Shown here: in pieces, positions 22,201-28,916 of the stretch
How the letters are laid out: the number at the start of each line of letters is the position of its first letter
Numbering within the stretch: position 1 is the stretch's first letter
Origin: JACKJA01 sp050297015
GTDB taxonomy: Bacteria; Pseudomonadota; Alphaproteobacteria; Micavibrionales; Micavibrionaceae
Direction of reading: 5' to 3'
Assembly (NCBI GenBank): GCA_050297015.1
Contig: JBNKRZ010000023.1
Location: 62,001-126,000 of the forward strand
DNA: 64,000 bases
Position numbers and translations under genes: made by a program
Notes under the pieces: model-generated
The model's input: the letters and a program-made list of their open reading frames with translations, nothing else
Databases searched by the model: none
Told to the model about the DNA's origin: nothing

Positions 22201-22230
22201 AGCGCCTGCAATATTGTTTTCCGTCGTCAT
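16255..22230 (-). CDS. Giant RTX-type secreted adhesin (LapA/BapA-like)
   Basis: 1991 residues, acidic, no signal peptide, secreted by the adjacent type I system by inference. N-terminal part (1-330) has two beta-rich segments and a Q/E-rich linker with PAAG at 219-222, reminiscent of LapG-type di-alanine cleavage sites. Then come Ig-like repeats of about 100-130 residues (SGVPAGFSFNAGTDLGGGVW recurs twice), a segment like type I secretion 143-residue repeats (about 780-990), a Ca-binding DxDxDG-rich region (about 1700-1810), RTX nonapeptides GGSGDDVLYGGAGADSF near 1880, and a typical C-terminal secretion signal ending VSAETLS. ATG 22230 is preferred over 22296 because AAGGAG precedes it. Likely role: biofilm or surface adhesion. 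Confidence 0.93.
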   Translation of the reverse strand: MTTENNIAGAQESIEIVGGDMTQLSIDSSQIDGMSLHNEALVITFKDGGTLSITNFREMADSHSEIILQDGTVYDAQALYSDLSGALPPVAFQIPGEGQSLVYDLEAGHKYTFPFDPQATAGVVEEDGSLIISFDNDGRLILQNFQEAMDAEDPAEMMHGDEYISLREFSETLRLADAINDQMDVVEEEVPVQQAEIRQQQGQEQELAALAQELAEVEPAAGDAAGGAANRGGFGFQSSVDSAPLNSPDAIGPIGPTELQFGLPEFQDEVFPRDELASNGPNYPKADPPWLETADVQVKEDGSVFVPVGAGLTDTDGSEFLTITVTGVPASWGFSGIGWTQPAPGIWAVVMPNGVDYNDGFTLTPPAESDVDLTGIVVTAKSTENNGGDTATTSQAIDVIVDAVADDPTVDGLDNSGREGEVLAVDVSGSLGTDVDGSEHITGYEISGVPAGFSFNAGTDLGGGVWSFTPAEIAGLQVTPPADYVGQVGFAVTIFTTENPVSDGEFDTTDNNNQATDQFTLTWAPVVNPPEVLVNGGVDDAVVKEDSSVDVPIVANLDPAGSGNEVLTVVVTGIDSSWGFSAPVGTYDATAGTWTWTGPAGTNLSTVMTFTPPADSDLDLTGLSATATAFEPATSTSASDTDGFNIITDAVADTPTLDAQNASGEEGTTIPLTIATAVTDVDGSEVIDVVRISDVPLGATLTAGTEVSPGVWELSTSDLTGLGINIPNGVTGAYTLDVESVATEAPVSDSEVDYTDNEASAFDVIKLCIKADDVPDIKPEEQTVDETNLGPIVLNDSVSVNYGADTGAVAANGGFFSGVPLTSGGVAVMVALAGNTYTGTAGAETIFTLELQPSGDYTFTLLGTLDHPDVTDHNDAIMLQFGLTATDNEGDATDSVITINVLDDGLTAHDDVNDYQTINGGTDGNVITGLNGGAGAADDLSNDTDNTVTSVRFGTTVVDVPANGSATIDGIYGQLEIFSNGDYNYTLTATPGSVGGTASLNPVSTDVSGTQDTITKDGITVSISNPAKADISWVDTADGSGLGIDDLTAGDSTKVWPKGEAFDISFDNAADAVAITISELGDNNNNGDYGLDYVLTLADGTTVSGEQQFVSSQIVNGEFVFKLDAADYGQDIASVNITSVNSGQYKGASFLLNNVETTYSCGHECPIDVFEYTLTDGDGDTSIANLTLDGECPTVTIDVKVNQGVDDAIVKEDGSVFIAVDTNVAGGNGNEVVTLLLTGVAAQWGFSGTGWAATGTPGQYSITLPAGQLSYNGGFTLVPPADSDIDLTGLNVTASVFDPDTGATTTADDGFNVTVDAVADDPTINANGDAGRQGETLDIDVNAAVTDLDGSEHITGYEISGVPAGFSFNAGTDLGGGVWSFTPAEIAGLQVTPTASYVGQVGFAVTVFTTENPVSDGEFDTTDNNNQATDSICLSWCPVLTPPDVEVNQSVDDICVKEDGSVDVPLEATLGANGTGNEILTVVVTGIDSSWGFSAPVGTYDATVGTWTWTGAAGENLSTFMTFTPAADSDVDLMGLVATATALDPSTGSTAEDTDAFNVHVDAVADAPELSVPGYFKHVVWQPTEEVSLNISAAVTDTDGSEEITKIVLELPCALDDKGAALNHGTEVSPGVWELTLADLQGLTMTVSGSMHGYHNIKVTAYAEEVNLSGQECDTSDNIASVCKTFCFKIQDDPLVVDLDGDGVELVSADEGVVFDKTGDGVADQTDWVGAGDGLLTLDKNDDGVVNDSSELFGGNGVDGFDALASHDQNGDGVINQSDEVWNDLKVWNDANQDGVSQEDELYALDDLGMESISLDKTVVNVETENGTIMSTATVSYKNGDTAEVASVGLSTVDGAHIDEGVTIEGTDGRDELYGSADNDTLVGGSGDDVLYGGAGADSFQFAESGRGTDIIADFSLEEGDSLDMSQLLDQYDPTTDAINDFVYVNDNGTDTTIAVDVTGSGNAANAVSVVVLQGVSGLSVEDLVSAETLS
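17698..18188 (-). repeat. Internal DNA repeat copy 1 in adhesin gene
   Basis: The flanks of this segment (about 17698-17810 and 17942-18188) are nearly identical to bases exactly 2739 further on; the middle about 130 bp is diverged. It encodes Ig-like repeat units including the shared EHITGYEISGVPAGFSFNAG segment. Confidence 0.75.
20437..20927 (-). repeat. Internal DNA repeat copy 2 in adhesin gene
   Basis: Partner of the segment 2739 bp earlier, with the same offset in both conserved patches. Near-identity at the DNA level points to recent duplication or gene conversion between adhesin repeats. Confidence 0.75.
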
Positions 22231-22318
22231 TTTTTCTCTCTCCTTCAATAAACACCCATCAATACACCAAAGTCGCAAGTGCGGCGATTGAAACAAACTC
22301 TAACTTGGATTGACCAAT

Positions 22319-22347
22319 GTTTTACGCTTTTTGGCCGCCCTCGTCAA
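22319..22347 (-). promoter_or_regulatory. Candidate promoter of the adhesin gene
   Basis: On the minus strand TTGACG (22347-22342) and TAAAAC (22324-22319) are 17 bp apart, about 90 bp before the adhesin ATG. The -10 matches consensus at 4 of 6. Prediction from sequence only. Confidence 0.4.
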
Positions 22348-22879
22348 GAAATTATGTTAAAGAGTGTTGTTTTATTCTGAAGCTAATCCTGCCTAATATA
22401 ATTTAAAGATGTCTACACCGCCCCCATGGACGACATACTTCACGACCTATCCGGCCTCCATTCAATACTATAAAGGTGTATAAATCCTTAAGCTATGATG
22501 GTCCATAGCTATTTTATCTGTAAAAAAGACAGTCCCCTATAAACGAGCCTATATTGATCATGACAATATAAAAACCGCGCAAAGAAACGAATCAGCGCTT
22601 ACTTTAAATATACTTTCATGAAGAAAGCGCAAATCGAATCGATTCGCCATTAACCACCATCCCGCCTCATAAAAGAATTTTATCTTACAAGCCAAATCTG
22701 TTTTTGACGTGATTCGTATCCATCAAAGGATAGAAAATCAAAAAAAATCGCCGGTGGATAAACGGTGGATGATCCGGAGGACAAACAGAATTATTTCCTT
22801 CAAAACATAAGCATAGGATTGAAATAATATTTCCACATACGGCGCAGCAAGGAAACTTTTTTTCAAAAAAGCAAAAAAA

Positions 22880-23095
22880 TGACTCGACTCTTCTGCCAAA
22901 GAGAGTCACGCTTAGGACATCTTCAAAGGAACACGTTCCGTTCGGAACACTTCTATCGGCCCCTTCGCAGGGGTATTACGGAGAAGGTTCTTTGGTAGAG
23001 ATGGATGTCTGGACAACATCCGGGGTTCTCGGAACTCATAAGATACATATGTTCAAAAATCAGGTCCTAGACCAGCTTCTTGCTTGTATCTTACC
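22880..23095. ncRNA. Possible structured RNA, segment A
   Basis: Consecutive inverted repeats cover most of the segment: GACTCT/AGAGTC (22886-22891 with 22902-22907), GTTCCG/CGGAAC (22935-22940 with 22943-22948), TTCTATC/GGTAGAG (22951-22957 with 22994-23000, two G-U) enclosing CCCC/GGGG (22960-22963 with 22970-22973), GGATGT/ACATCC (23003-23008 with 23016-23021), GTTC/GAAC (23025-23028 with 23032-23035) and AAGATACA/TGTATCTT (23040-23047 with 23085-23092). It does not match what I know of RNase P RNA, tmRNA, 6S or SRP RNA. Strand and function unknown. Confidence 0.3.
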
Positions 23096-23280
23096 GGAGG
23101 GCTCAAGGGATAGAATATCTGCTTAACTTTTGCGACTCGTGTCCTGTGATTGCACACAATAAAATGCTTAAAAGAGTCTATTAAAAGAATAAAAAAGCAG
23201 AGTTTTAATGTCTATTCCGTATTGTCAACGTTGCTCATGAGAACGCTTGGCGTGTGGTTGATCGGCCACAATAAATAAAA

Positions 23281-23549
23281 TGTGAACGGGGGTTCGTTCA
23301 CAAGTTGACTGAGGAAAAGCGGGCCGCTCCCGTTTTCCTCAAGTCAGCGGGATCAAAAGCGACAACCTCTGTGGACTTTACGCTGAAGGCATTTATATGA
23401 CCACTCAGCTCTCGTTTAACGACGGGAAAACGTAAAGAGAGCCGCAAGAGGCCTGCTTACCAAAACCAGACCCTGACGGTGATCTTGATTTTACCTTGCA
23501 TTTATATGCAAACAATGTAAAAGAAGGAAAGCATGTCAGGGTCTTTTTT
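23281..23549 (+). ncRNA. Possible structured RNA or leader, segment B, ending in a terminator
   Basis: Begins with an 8-bp perfect hairpin TGTGAACG/CGTTCACA (23281-23288 with 23295-23302), then a long hairpin (23306-23323 with 23329-23346, two single-base bulges, 5-base loop), then GCTCTC/GAGAGC around a bulged TTTaACG/CGTAAA stem near 23408-23442. It closes with AGACCCTGAC/GTCAGGGTCT (23468-23477 with 23535-23544) enclosing TTTTAC/GTAAAA and TTGCAT/ATGCAA, followed directly by six T. CTTTACG near 23374 can also pair with CGTAAAG, an alternative to the local hairpin. Either a free-standing RNA or an attenuator-like leader. Confidence 0.4.
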
Positions 23550-23673
23550 GACGTTATTTGCACTAGGTTACATCACCTTTTTTGAAGCCCCTAAATATTT
23601 AAAGATAAAAACAGATGACGAAGAATTTTTCTTCTTTGTTTGCCGCCGATGTAAAAAATTTCTATAAAAACTT

Positions 23674-24177
23674 ATGGCCTTTGATTTTAAAAAACTCAGT
23701 ATCTTAATTGTCGAAGACACTGGTCCCATGCGGAAACTCCTTGTCTCCGTTATGGAAGCACTCGGCGTAGGAATCATACATGCCGCAGAGCATGGCGAAA
23801 GCGGCTTTGAACTTTTCTGCAAAGAAAACCCGGATATCGTGATAGCCGACTGGCATATGGATCCCATTGATGGAATCGAGCTTACAGAAGAAATCCGCAG
23901 AAACCCATTATCACCCAACCGAATGGCCCCGGTTATTCTTGTCACAGGGTACAGCGCTCTGTCCCGCGTATCACGGGCACGTGACGCCGGTGTAACCGAA
24001 TTTCTGGTTAAACCTTTCTCGGCAAACGACCTTGCAAAACGTCTGGCCTACGTCATTAACAAACCGCGCGATTTTATCGACAGTATAGATTATTTCGGCC
24101 CAGACCGCCGGCGCTTAATAAACAGCAACTATACTGGACCCCAACGCCGGGAAGAAGACGGGCAAACAAATTCATAA
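23674..24177 (+). CDS. CheY-like response regulator
   Basis: 167 residues: one receiver domain (about 8-130) followed by a short basic tail. Phosphorylation site is Asp59 in IVIADWHMDP, with acidic pocket E14-D15 (VEDT), switch Thr91 (LVTGY) and Lys113 (FLVKPF). There is no output domain. The tail contains FGPDRRR and GPQRRE, a motif common in single-domain regulators of Alphaproteobacteria. No histidine kinase is adjacent. Neighbouring intergenic structures upstream might be its leader. It may act by protein-protein interaction; the target is unknown. Confidence 0.9.
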   Translation: MAFDFKKLSILIVEDTGPMRKLLVSVMEALGVGIIHAAEHGESGFELFCKENPDIVIADWHMDPIDGIELTEEIRRNPLSPNRMAPVILVTGYSALSRVSRARDAGVTEFLVKPFSANDLAKRLAYVINKPRDFIDSIDYFGPDRRRLINSNYTGPQRREEDGQTNS

Positions 24178-24291
24178 AGCTTTCCCCTTACCCCTCATTG
24201 CCGCCATAGCCTCCCTAAAACAAAAGACAAAAGTATATAAAATTTTTGTTTATTTTTAATCACTTACAGTTAAATTTCGAAACGAAAGTAT

Positions 24292-24320
24292 TTGTCATAA
24301 TCTCAATCTCGTCCTATACT
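24292..24320 (+). promoter_or_regulatory. Candidate sigma-70 promoter
   Basis: TTGTCA (24292-24297) and TATACT (24315-24320) with a 17-bp spacer, 57 bp before the ATG at 24377. Both boxes are 5 of 6 to consensus. Confidence 0.65.
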
Positions 24321-24376
24321 GAAAGTATAAACAATAATAAATTGCAGCTGTTAATCTTTAACATCTGGACGGGACA

Positions 24377-24865
24377 ATGAAACAACAAAAACTTTGCGGG
24401 CCGGCCCGTTTCACTACGGGCGTACGTCTTTTACATCTCTCATCTTTTTTCTGCTTGGCATTATGTGTCATGGGCGGGCCTGCCCATGCGACACACCTGC
24501 TTCCCCTTCCTGCCGATTCTCAAGCGGCCGGGGCGATGCCAGCGTTCAAGAACTCTCTCCCTCCTCCGGTTCAGGCAGATCCTTGTCTCCCTTTACTTCA
24601 CGCTATCCGCTACAACAATCCGGACAATAGCCTGGACGGAAACCGGCGCGCGGCCGGATCGATGAAACCTCCCGGGATTGTGATGGGCCTTCGCTTTGCC
24701 CTTGGTCCCGACAATGTCATTAAAAAGCGTTCCAGCCACAGAGCTTCCTTAAATCTGTGGACGCCGGAAACCGGCACACGAACGACAAACGACGTTGTTG
24801 CCTATGAACAATGCCAACAGCAAAAAGCTTTCAAAGCCATATCTGAATGGCGCTGGACACGGTAA
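24377..24865 (+). CDS. Secreted protein of unknown function
   Basis: 162 residues. A long signal peptide (basic MKQQKLCGPAR, hydrophobic stretch to about residue 34, cleavage likely after GPAHA near 39) is followed by a mature region without membrane segments. Four cysteines in all; DPCLPLLHAIRYN and the C-terminal YEQCQQQKAF leave one pair that could form a disulfide. The family is not recognised. It has its own good promoter and a strong terminator, so it is probably a single-gene transcript. It is on the opposite strand to the CxxC protein downstream. Confidence 0.7.
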   Translation: MKQQKLCGPARFTTGVRLLHLSSFFCLALCVMGGPAHATHLLPLPADSQAAGAMPAFKNSLPPPVQADPCLPLLHAIRYNNPDNSLDGNRRAAGSMKPPGIVMGLRFALGPDNVIKKRSSHRASLNLWTPETGTRTTNDVVAYEQCQQQKAFKAISEWRWTR

Positions 24866-24912
24866 AAGGTTTCATTTCTTAATATACTCTTGTGCCCTTA
24901 CTCTCTCGATTG

Positions 24913-24949
24913 CCCTGTAAAAGATTCGTCTTTTACAGGGTTCTTTTTA
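24913..24949 (+). terminator. Intrinsic terminator
   Basis: Perfect 12-bp stem CCCTGTAAAAGA/TCTTTTACAGGG (24913-24924 with 24929-24940), loop TTCG, followed by TTCTTTTTA. UUCG-type tetraloop and T run make this a strong terminator for the gene ending at 24865. Confidence 0.92.
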
Positions 24950-24959
24950 TAGGGGGGGG

Positions 24960-26621
24960 TCAAAAGGGCAAACCGTCCCGCATAACGCCATACCACCACG
25001 GCGAAGTTAGCCCTCTAGCCCGCGCGATTTCAATAACAACCACATAAATCACAAGCCCCGCACCATAGCCGATCCACGCGCCTTTCCCGGCTTTGGGCAC
25101 CAACTTGTTTTTCTGTCCCGCTTTTATGAGGGGGGACAAAACCCGGCGATACGCCCGCAAAGCGCTGTAGCGAATTCCCGCCGTGGTGAGCAGTCCTCCC
25201 AAGGCGATCAAGCATAAATCAATCGCCAGCGCGCCCATGCGGCTACCGACATGGACAATCAGAGCCTCTCGCACCGGCCCCATATAATAAAGCACATACA
25301 GCATACTCACGACAAACAGTCCCAGCAACAACCCTCCATAACGCTGGCGCCTTGTTACATTTTTGAGCGCCCGGTCAGAATCGCTGAGCATACGCTCAAT
25401 CGTTTTCCCAGACAGCCCCACGGGATAGCGCTTTTTCATCCGGTTTACAGCCTTTCTCAACGGGCAGCGTGCTGTAGCTAAAACGGCCTCTCCCACAGCG
25501 CGGTAGCGAATCGCAGCGCGAATATGCCGGACACAGCCTTTAGAGACTTGCGCCGCCGCCGTTAAATCATCCCGGCCTTTGGCAATCAAGGGCTCCAGAA
25601 AATCAGGCACATCATAAAGACGTGCCTGCGCCCCGAATAAAACAGCATCCATCTTCGCCTTATCCAAAAGAAAACAAATATGACCGAAAGGTACGCGGGC
25701 CTTGTAAGAAGCCCTAAACGCCGCACCATCCTCTCCCGCTTTCACCTCCGCCGCCGCGACAGACAAAAACTCCACCTGCCCCTGCTTTTGTGTAACCAAA
25801 GCCGTGCCCGCCGCCTCAATCAATCTGCGCGCCCTATCCGGCACGGTGCCACTGCCAAAGCCATAAGAAAAATCGCCTTGCGCCTTAAAAGACGAAAAAA
25901 CAAGACGGGAAAGCCATCCGCTCCCGCTGCACTCGCGACAAGAAATTTTCCCCTTCCCCGTACAAGAACGGCAACGCATATCTCCCCGGCCCTGACAATC
26001 CGTACAATTAACTTTCCCGCGCCCGTGGCACTGTACGCAAGGCTGCGGCTGGCCACCGTTTTGCATGTATTTTGTGCCATAGCAACGCGGGCAGCTCATA
26101 CGGCGGCTGCCGTGACAACGCGGACAAATAACGGCGCCCTTCCCCCGACAAGCGGGACACGTACAGGACCCTGTGTTCTTACAAGCGGCACAGGCCTCAT
26201 GAATCACGAACTGGCGGTTAAACTGGCTCAAGGGAATTGCTAAACGATTCGCTGCCCACCCGGCATCTTCGCGCTTTGTTATGCTCTCGTGCAAAACGGC
26301 ACAAACGCCGTTATCTTGCTCTATTTTCTGGAGAGTGGCGTCTGTCAGTTGAAGGGCCTGATCGACGGACGTGACGATTTCGCCTTTTTCCCGCCCGGCT
26401 TTTTGTTGTTCGCTAACATCACGAAGAATTTTGTAGCGCCCCTCCCCCGTGAAAGGGAGAACCCCGCCCTCAAAGGATTTAATCCGCACGCATGCCGGGT
26501 CCAGACCGTTGCCTCTTACAAGGCTTCGTACAAAACGCAAAGCCTTGTTGAGCAAATCGAGTGAAACAGGCTCCTGCCCCTCGTGATCCGTACGAATATG
26601 AAAGTCCTGTTTTTCTGCCAT
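24960..26621 (-). CDS. Membrane protein with DnaJ-type CxxCxGxG zinc-binding repeats
   Basis: 553 residues. An alpha/beta-looking N-terminal region (1-140) precedes a cysteine-rich block (144-231) with eight CxxC motifs, most followed by G-x-G (for example CPACRGKG, CTDCQGRG, CRSCTGKG, CRECSGSG), as in the DnaJ zinc domain but twice as long. There is no J domain (no HPD). A soluble middle region is followed by about three hydrophobic segments near 430-452, 463-488 and 517-535. Zinc-bound chaperone-like or protein-interaction role at the inner membrane is an inference. The gene is isolated, with no operon partner. Confidence 0.75.
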   Translation of the reverse strand: MAEKQDFHIRTDHEGQEPVSLDLLNKALRFVRSLVRGNGLDPACVRIKSFEGGVLPFTGEGRYKILRDVSEQQKAGREKGEIVTSVDQALQLTDATLQKIEQDNGVCAVLHESITKREDAGWAANRLAIPLSQFNRQFVIHEACAACKNTGSCTCPACRGKGAVICPRCHGSRRMSCPRCYGTKYMQNGGQPQPCVQCHGRGKVNCTDCQGRGDMRCRSCTGKGKISCRECSGSGWLSRLVFSSFKAQGDFSYGFGSGTVPDRARRLIEAAGTALVTQKQGQVEFLSVAAAEVKAGEDGAAFRASYKARVPFGHICFLLDKAKMDAVLFGAQARLYDVPDFLEPLIAKGRDDLTAAAQVSKGCVRHIRAAIRYRAVGEAVLATARCPLRKAVNRMKKRYPVGLSGKTIERMLSDSDRALKNVTRRQRYGGLLLGLFVVSMLYVLYYMGPVREALIVHVGSRMGALAIDLCLIALGGLLTTAGIRYSALRAYRRVLSPLIKAGQKNKLVPKAGKGAWIGYGAGLVIYVVVIEIARARGLTSPWWYGVMRDGLPF

Positions 26622-26778
26622 CTAATCTTTTGTTTTAAAACGTTTTTTACCGTTTCCTCTAGTTCGGATGTTGTTTTTTACAGGGGGGGTGGGGTTTGTA
26701 TCATCCTTTTGTTTTTGCTCACGTTTTTTTATTTTTATTGTAGGATAAAATTCCCACAAAAGCAAGGGGAGGAGGAAA

Positions 26779-26820
26779 GAGATTGCTGCATCGAGGTTTT
26801 TGCCTCCCCTCACAATGACG
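26779..26820. repeat. Possible dispersed palindromic repeat
   Basis: Begins GAGATTGCTGCATCGAGG and ends CTCACAATGACG, resembling the widespread bacterial intergenic element read in reverse as GTCATTGCGAG...GCAATCTC. Single copy in this window, just after hisIE, so identity as a repeat rests on recall of the element. Confidence 0.35.
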
Positions 26821-27426
26821 TCAGGATGAATGGCGCTCTTGCAAAACGACACAAACTTGCTCCAAATCAAGACCCGCATTTTCGAGCAACACCAGTGTGT
26901 GATAAATCAAATCGGCGCCTTCGTTCAGGATTTTATCCTTATCGCCGCTCATGTGAGCGAGCGCCACTTCAACGCCCTCCTCGCCGACTTTTTGGGAAAT
27001 CCGTTCTTTGCCGCTATTAAATAGAGAGGTCGTATAGCTGCCATCGGGCATATCTTCGTGGCGCTGTTTGATGAGCGCGCCAAGTTCACCGAGAAAAGCC
27101 AGCGGCAATGTTTCATCGCCCCAGCATGTCTTTGTACCTTTGTGGCACGTCGGACCGTCGGCCTGCGCCGTTACCAAAAGCGTATCATTGTCACAATCGG
27201 CTTTGATATCTTTCAGGTGTAAATAGTTCCCCGATGTCTCACCTTTGGTCCAGAGACGCTCTTTGCTACGGGAGAAAAACGTCACTTTTTCCGTTTCCAG
27301 CGTTTTTTCGAGCGCTTCACGGTTCATATAGCCAAGCATCAAGACCGTTCCTGTGCTTTGCTCCTGCACGATCGCGGGGAGCAGACCATTTCCTTTTTCA
27401 AAGTCCAATCTATCAAGATCAATCAT
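26821..27426 (-). CDS. hisIE: Bifunctional phosphoribosyl-AMP cyclohydrolase / phosphoribosyl-ATP pyrophosphatase
   Basis: 201 residues. HisI domain (1-~105) carries the metal and substrate residues in RLWTKGETSGN, DCDNDTLLV and GPTCHKGTKTCW. HisE domain (~108-201) shows the alpha-helical MazG-like motif EEGVEVALAHMSGD with the acidic residues for Mg. It performs steps 2 and 3 of histidine synthesis. The fused form is usual in Gammaproteobacteria and Bacteroidota; Alphaproteobacteria generally keep hisI and hisE separate, so this supports a foreign-type operon. Its start overlaps the hisF stop by 4 bp. Last gene of the operon. Confidence 0.96.
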   Translation of the reverse strand: MIDLDRLDFEKGNGLLPAIVQEQSTGTVLMLGYMNREALEKTLETEKVTFFSRSKERLWTKGETSGNYLHLKDIKADCDNDTLLVTAQADGPTCHKGTKTCWGDETLPLAFLGELGALIKQRHEDMPDGSYTTSLFNSGKERISQKVGEEGVEVALAHMSGDKDKILNEGADLIYHTLVLLENAGLDLEQVCVVLQERHSS

Positions 27427-28193
27427 AAACGTACCGCTATACCTTCCTGCTTTAAAAAGTTTTTCAATTCCGGGATGGGAATATCGCCGCTGTGGAATAC
27501 GGAGGCCGCGAGTGCCCCATCCACCCCGGTCTGTTTGAACACGTCGGCGAAGTGTACCATTTCTCCCGCTCCACCGGACGCGATCAGAGGAATGCTCACC
27601 GCAGCGCGTACGGCTTTGAGCTGTACGCTATCGTACCCCTGACGTACACCGTCCTGATTCATACAGTTGAGCACGATTTCCCCGGCACCCATTTCCTGCA
27701 CTTTTTTCGCCCAGCTTACCGTGTCGTGTTTAGCTTTGATAGTTTTCGTTTCATCGCCTGTATACTGGTAAACGCGCATCGAGCCGTCTTCTTCAACCCG
27801 GCTATCGATTCCAACCACCACGCACTGCACACCGAAGGTTTTCGCCAGTTCTGTGATAAATTCAGGGCGTTCAAGCGCCGGGGAATTAACTGAGATTTTA
27901 TCTGCACCATTATTCAAGATAGCGCGCGCATCCTCCATCGTACGGATGCCGCCCGCCACACAAAACGGAATGTCTAAAATCCGCGCCACTTTTTCCACCC
28001 AGTCTTTTCCCACCGTACGTTGATCGCTACTGGCCGTGATATCATAGAACACCAGTTCGTCCGCGCCCTCATCACGGTAGCGCGTAGCAAGGTCCAGAAT
28101 ATCGCCCATCACGCGGTGATCGCGGAACTGTACGCCCTTGACGACAACGCCGTCTTTTACATCCAGACAAGGGATAATACGGCGCGTCAACAT
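27423..28193 (-). CDS. hisF: Imidazole glycerol phosphate synthase subunit HisF
   Basis: 256-residue TIM barrel that makes imidazole glycerol phosphate and AICAR using ammonia from HisH. Visible: RIIPCLDVKDG with catalytic Asp11, the strand ending VVGIDSR with the second Asp near 131, and the phosphate-binding loop LIASGGAGE. It contains the longer region after VGIDSR (about EEDGSMRVYQYTGDETK) also seen in E. coli HisF. Overlaps hisA by 7 bp and hisIE by 4 bp, so translation is coupled. Confidence 0.97.
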   Translation of the reverse strand: MLTRRIIPCLDVKDGVVVKGVQFRDHRVMGDILDLATRYRDEGADELVFYDITASSDQRTVGKDWVEKVARILDIPFCVAGGIRTMEDARAILNNGADKISVNSPALERPEFITELAKTFGVQCVVVGIDSRVEEDGSMRVYQYTGDETKTIKAKHDTVSWAKKVQEMGAGEIVLNCMNQDGVRQGYDSVQLKAVRAAVSIPLIASGGAGEMVHFADVFKQTGVDGALAASVFHSGDIPIPELKNFLKQEGIAVRL

Positions 28194-28915
28194 ACTGCCA
28201 GCGCCTCCTCTACGGTGAATGCCCCTTCATACAAAGCCTTGCCAACAATCACTCCGGCTGCATTTGCTTTTTTAGCCGCCTGCAAATCGTCAAGACTGCT
28301 CACCCCGCCTGATGCCTGTATATCGAGATGGTCGAAATCCAATTTCATCACACGATATAATTCTGTGTTGGAGCCTTGCATCGTGCCGTCGCGGGAAATA
28401 TCAGTACACAAAACATGTTTCAGCCCGTAATCACGGTAGTTTTCAAGCACGTCGTTTAATTTCCATGGGGATGTCTCTTGCCAGCCCGCCACGGCGAGAT
28501 GCCATATTTTATCCTGCAAGATCACATCCATGGCCAGCGTTATTTTTTCCGGATCCATCGTCTGGATGATTTCTTCGGTCTTGATGGGGTCTTTCACCAA
28601 CATGGAACCAATCACAACCCGGCTGGCCCCGGCATCGAGCAACGCCGTGATTTCTTCCTCACTGCGGATGCCACCGCCCGTTTGTACCTTCAGATCGGTG
28701 GCTTTGATAATTTTCTCAATCATATCAATCTGGCGGTTTTCTGGATTTTTTGCGCCGGACAAATCGACAAGATGTAACCACTCGGCTCCTTGATCCTTAT
28801 AGCTTTGCGCCACAGCGACAGGATCGTTCCCATAGGCTGTAACTTGCTCGAAATCGCCTTTGTAAAGGCGTACGCATTGGCCGTCCAATAAATCAATCGC
28901 GGGATAAAGTATCAT
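28187..28915 (-). CDS. hisA: Phosphoribosylformimino-AICAR ribotide isomerase HisA
   Basis: 242-residue TIM barrel isomerising ProFAR to PRFAR, step 4 of histidine synthesis. Catalytic Asp near residue 8 (YPAIDLLDGQCVRL) and Asp near 128 (TLAMDVI), phosphate loops QTGGGIRSEEE and VIVGKALYEG. The segment GLKHVLCTDISRDGTMQGSN is very close to the enterobacterial sequence as I know it. Sits 1 bp after hisH and overlaps hisF by 7 bp. Confidence 0.96.
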   Translation of the reverse strand: MILYPAIDLLDGQCVRLYKGDFEQVTAYGNDPVAVAQSYKDQGAEWLHLVDLSGAKNPENRQIDMIEKIIKATDLKVQTGGGIRSEEEITALLDAGASRVVIGSMLVKDPIKTEEIIQTMDPEKITLAMDVILQDKIWHLAVAGWQETSPWKLNDVLENYRDYGLKHVLCTDISRDGTMQGSNTELYRVMKLDFDHLDIQASGGVSSLDDLQAAKKANAAGVIVGKALYEGAFTVEEALAVC

Positions 28916-28916
28916 C

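Larger units (their letters stand above)
22231..23673. other. 1.4-kb intergenic region without supported protein genes
   Basis: No convincing reading frame. 22231-22347 holds the adhesin leader and a candidate promoter. 22348-22879 is AT-rich with nothing recognisable. 22880-23095 and 23281-23549 are dense in short perfect inverted repeats and are listed as possible structured RNAs. 23550-23673 leads into the response regulator gene, without a clear ribosome binding site. Confidence 0.6.

Noticed and set aside
22348..22879. Short frames in the AT-rich intergenic region, including a 74-codon minus-strand frame at 22685-22909
   Set aside because: Phe/Cys-rich translation of AT-rich DNA, no ribosome binding site, and it runs into the hairpin-dense segment.
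22880..23549. tmRNA, RNase P RNA, 6S RNA or SRP RNA
   Set aside because: None of the core conserved segments I know (RNase P GAGGAAAGTCC, tmRNA tag and TLD, SRP GGAAG tetraloop arm, single long 6S hairpin) is present, so no named RNA is claimed.
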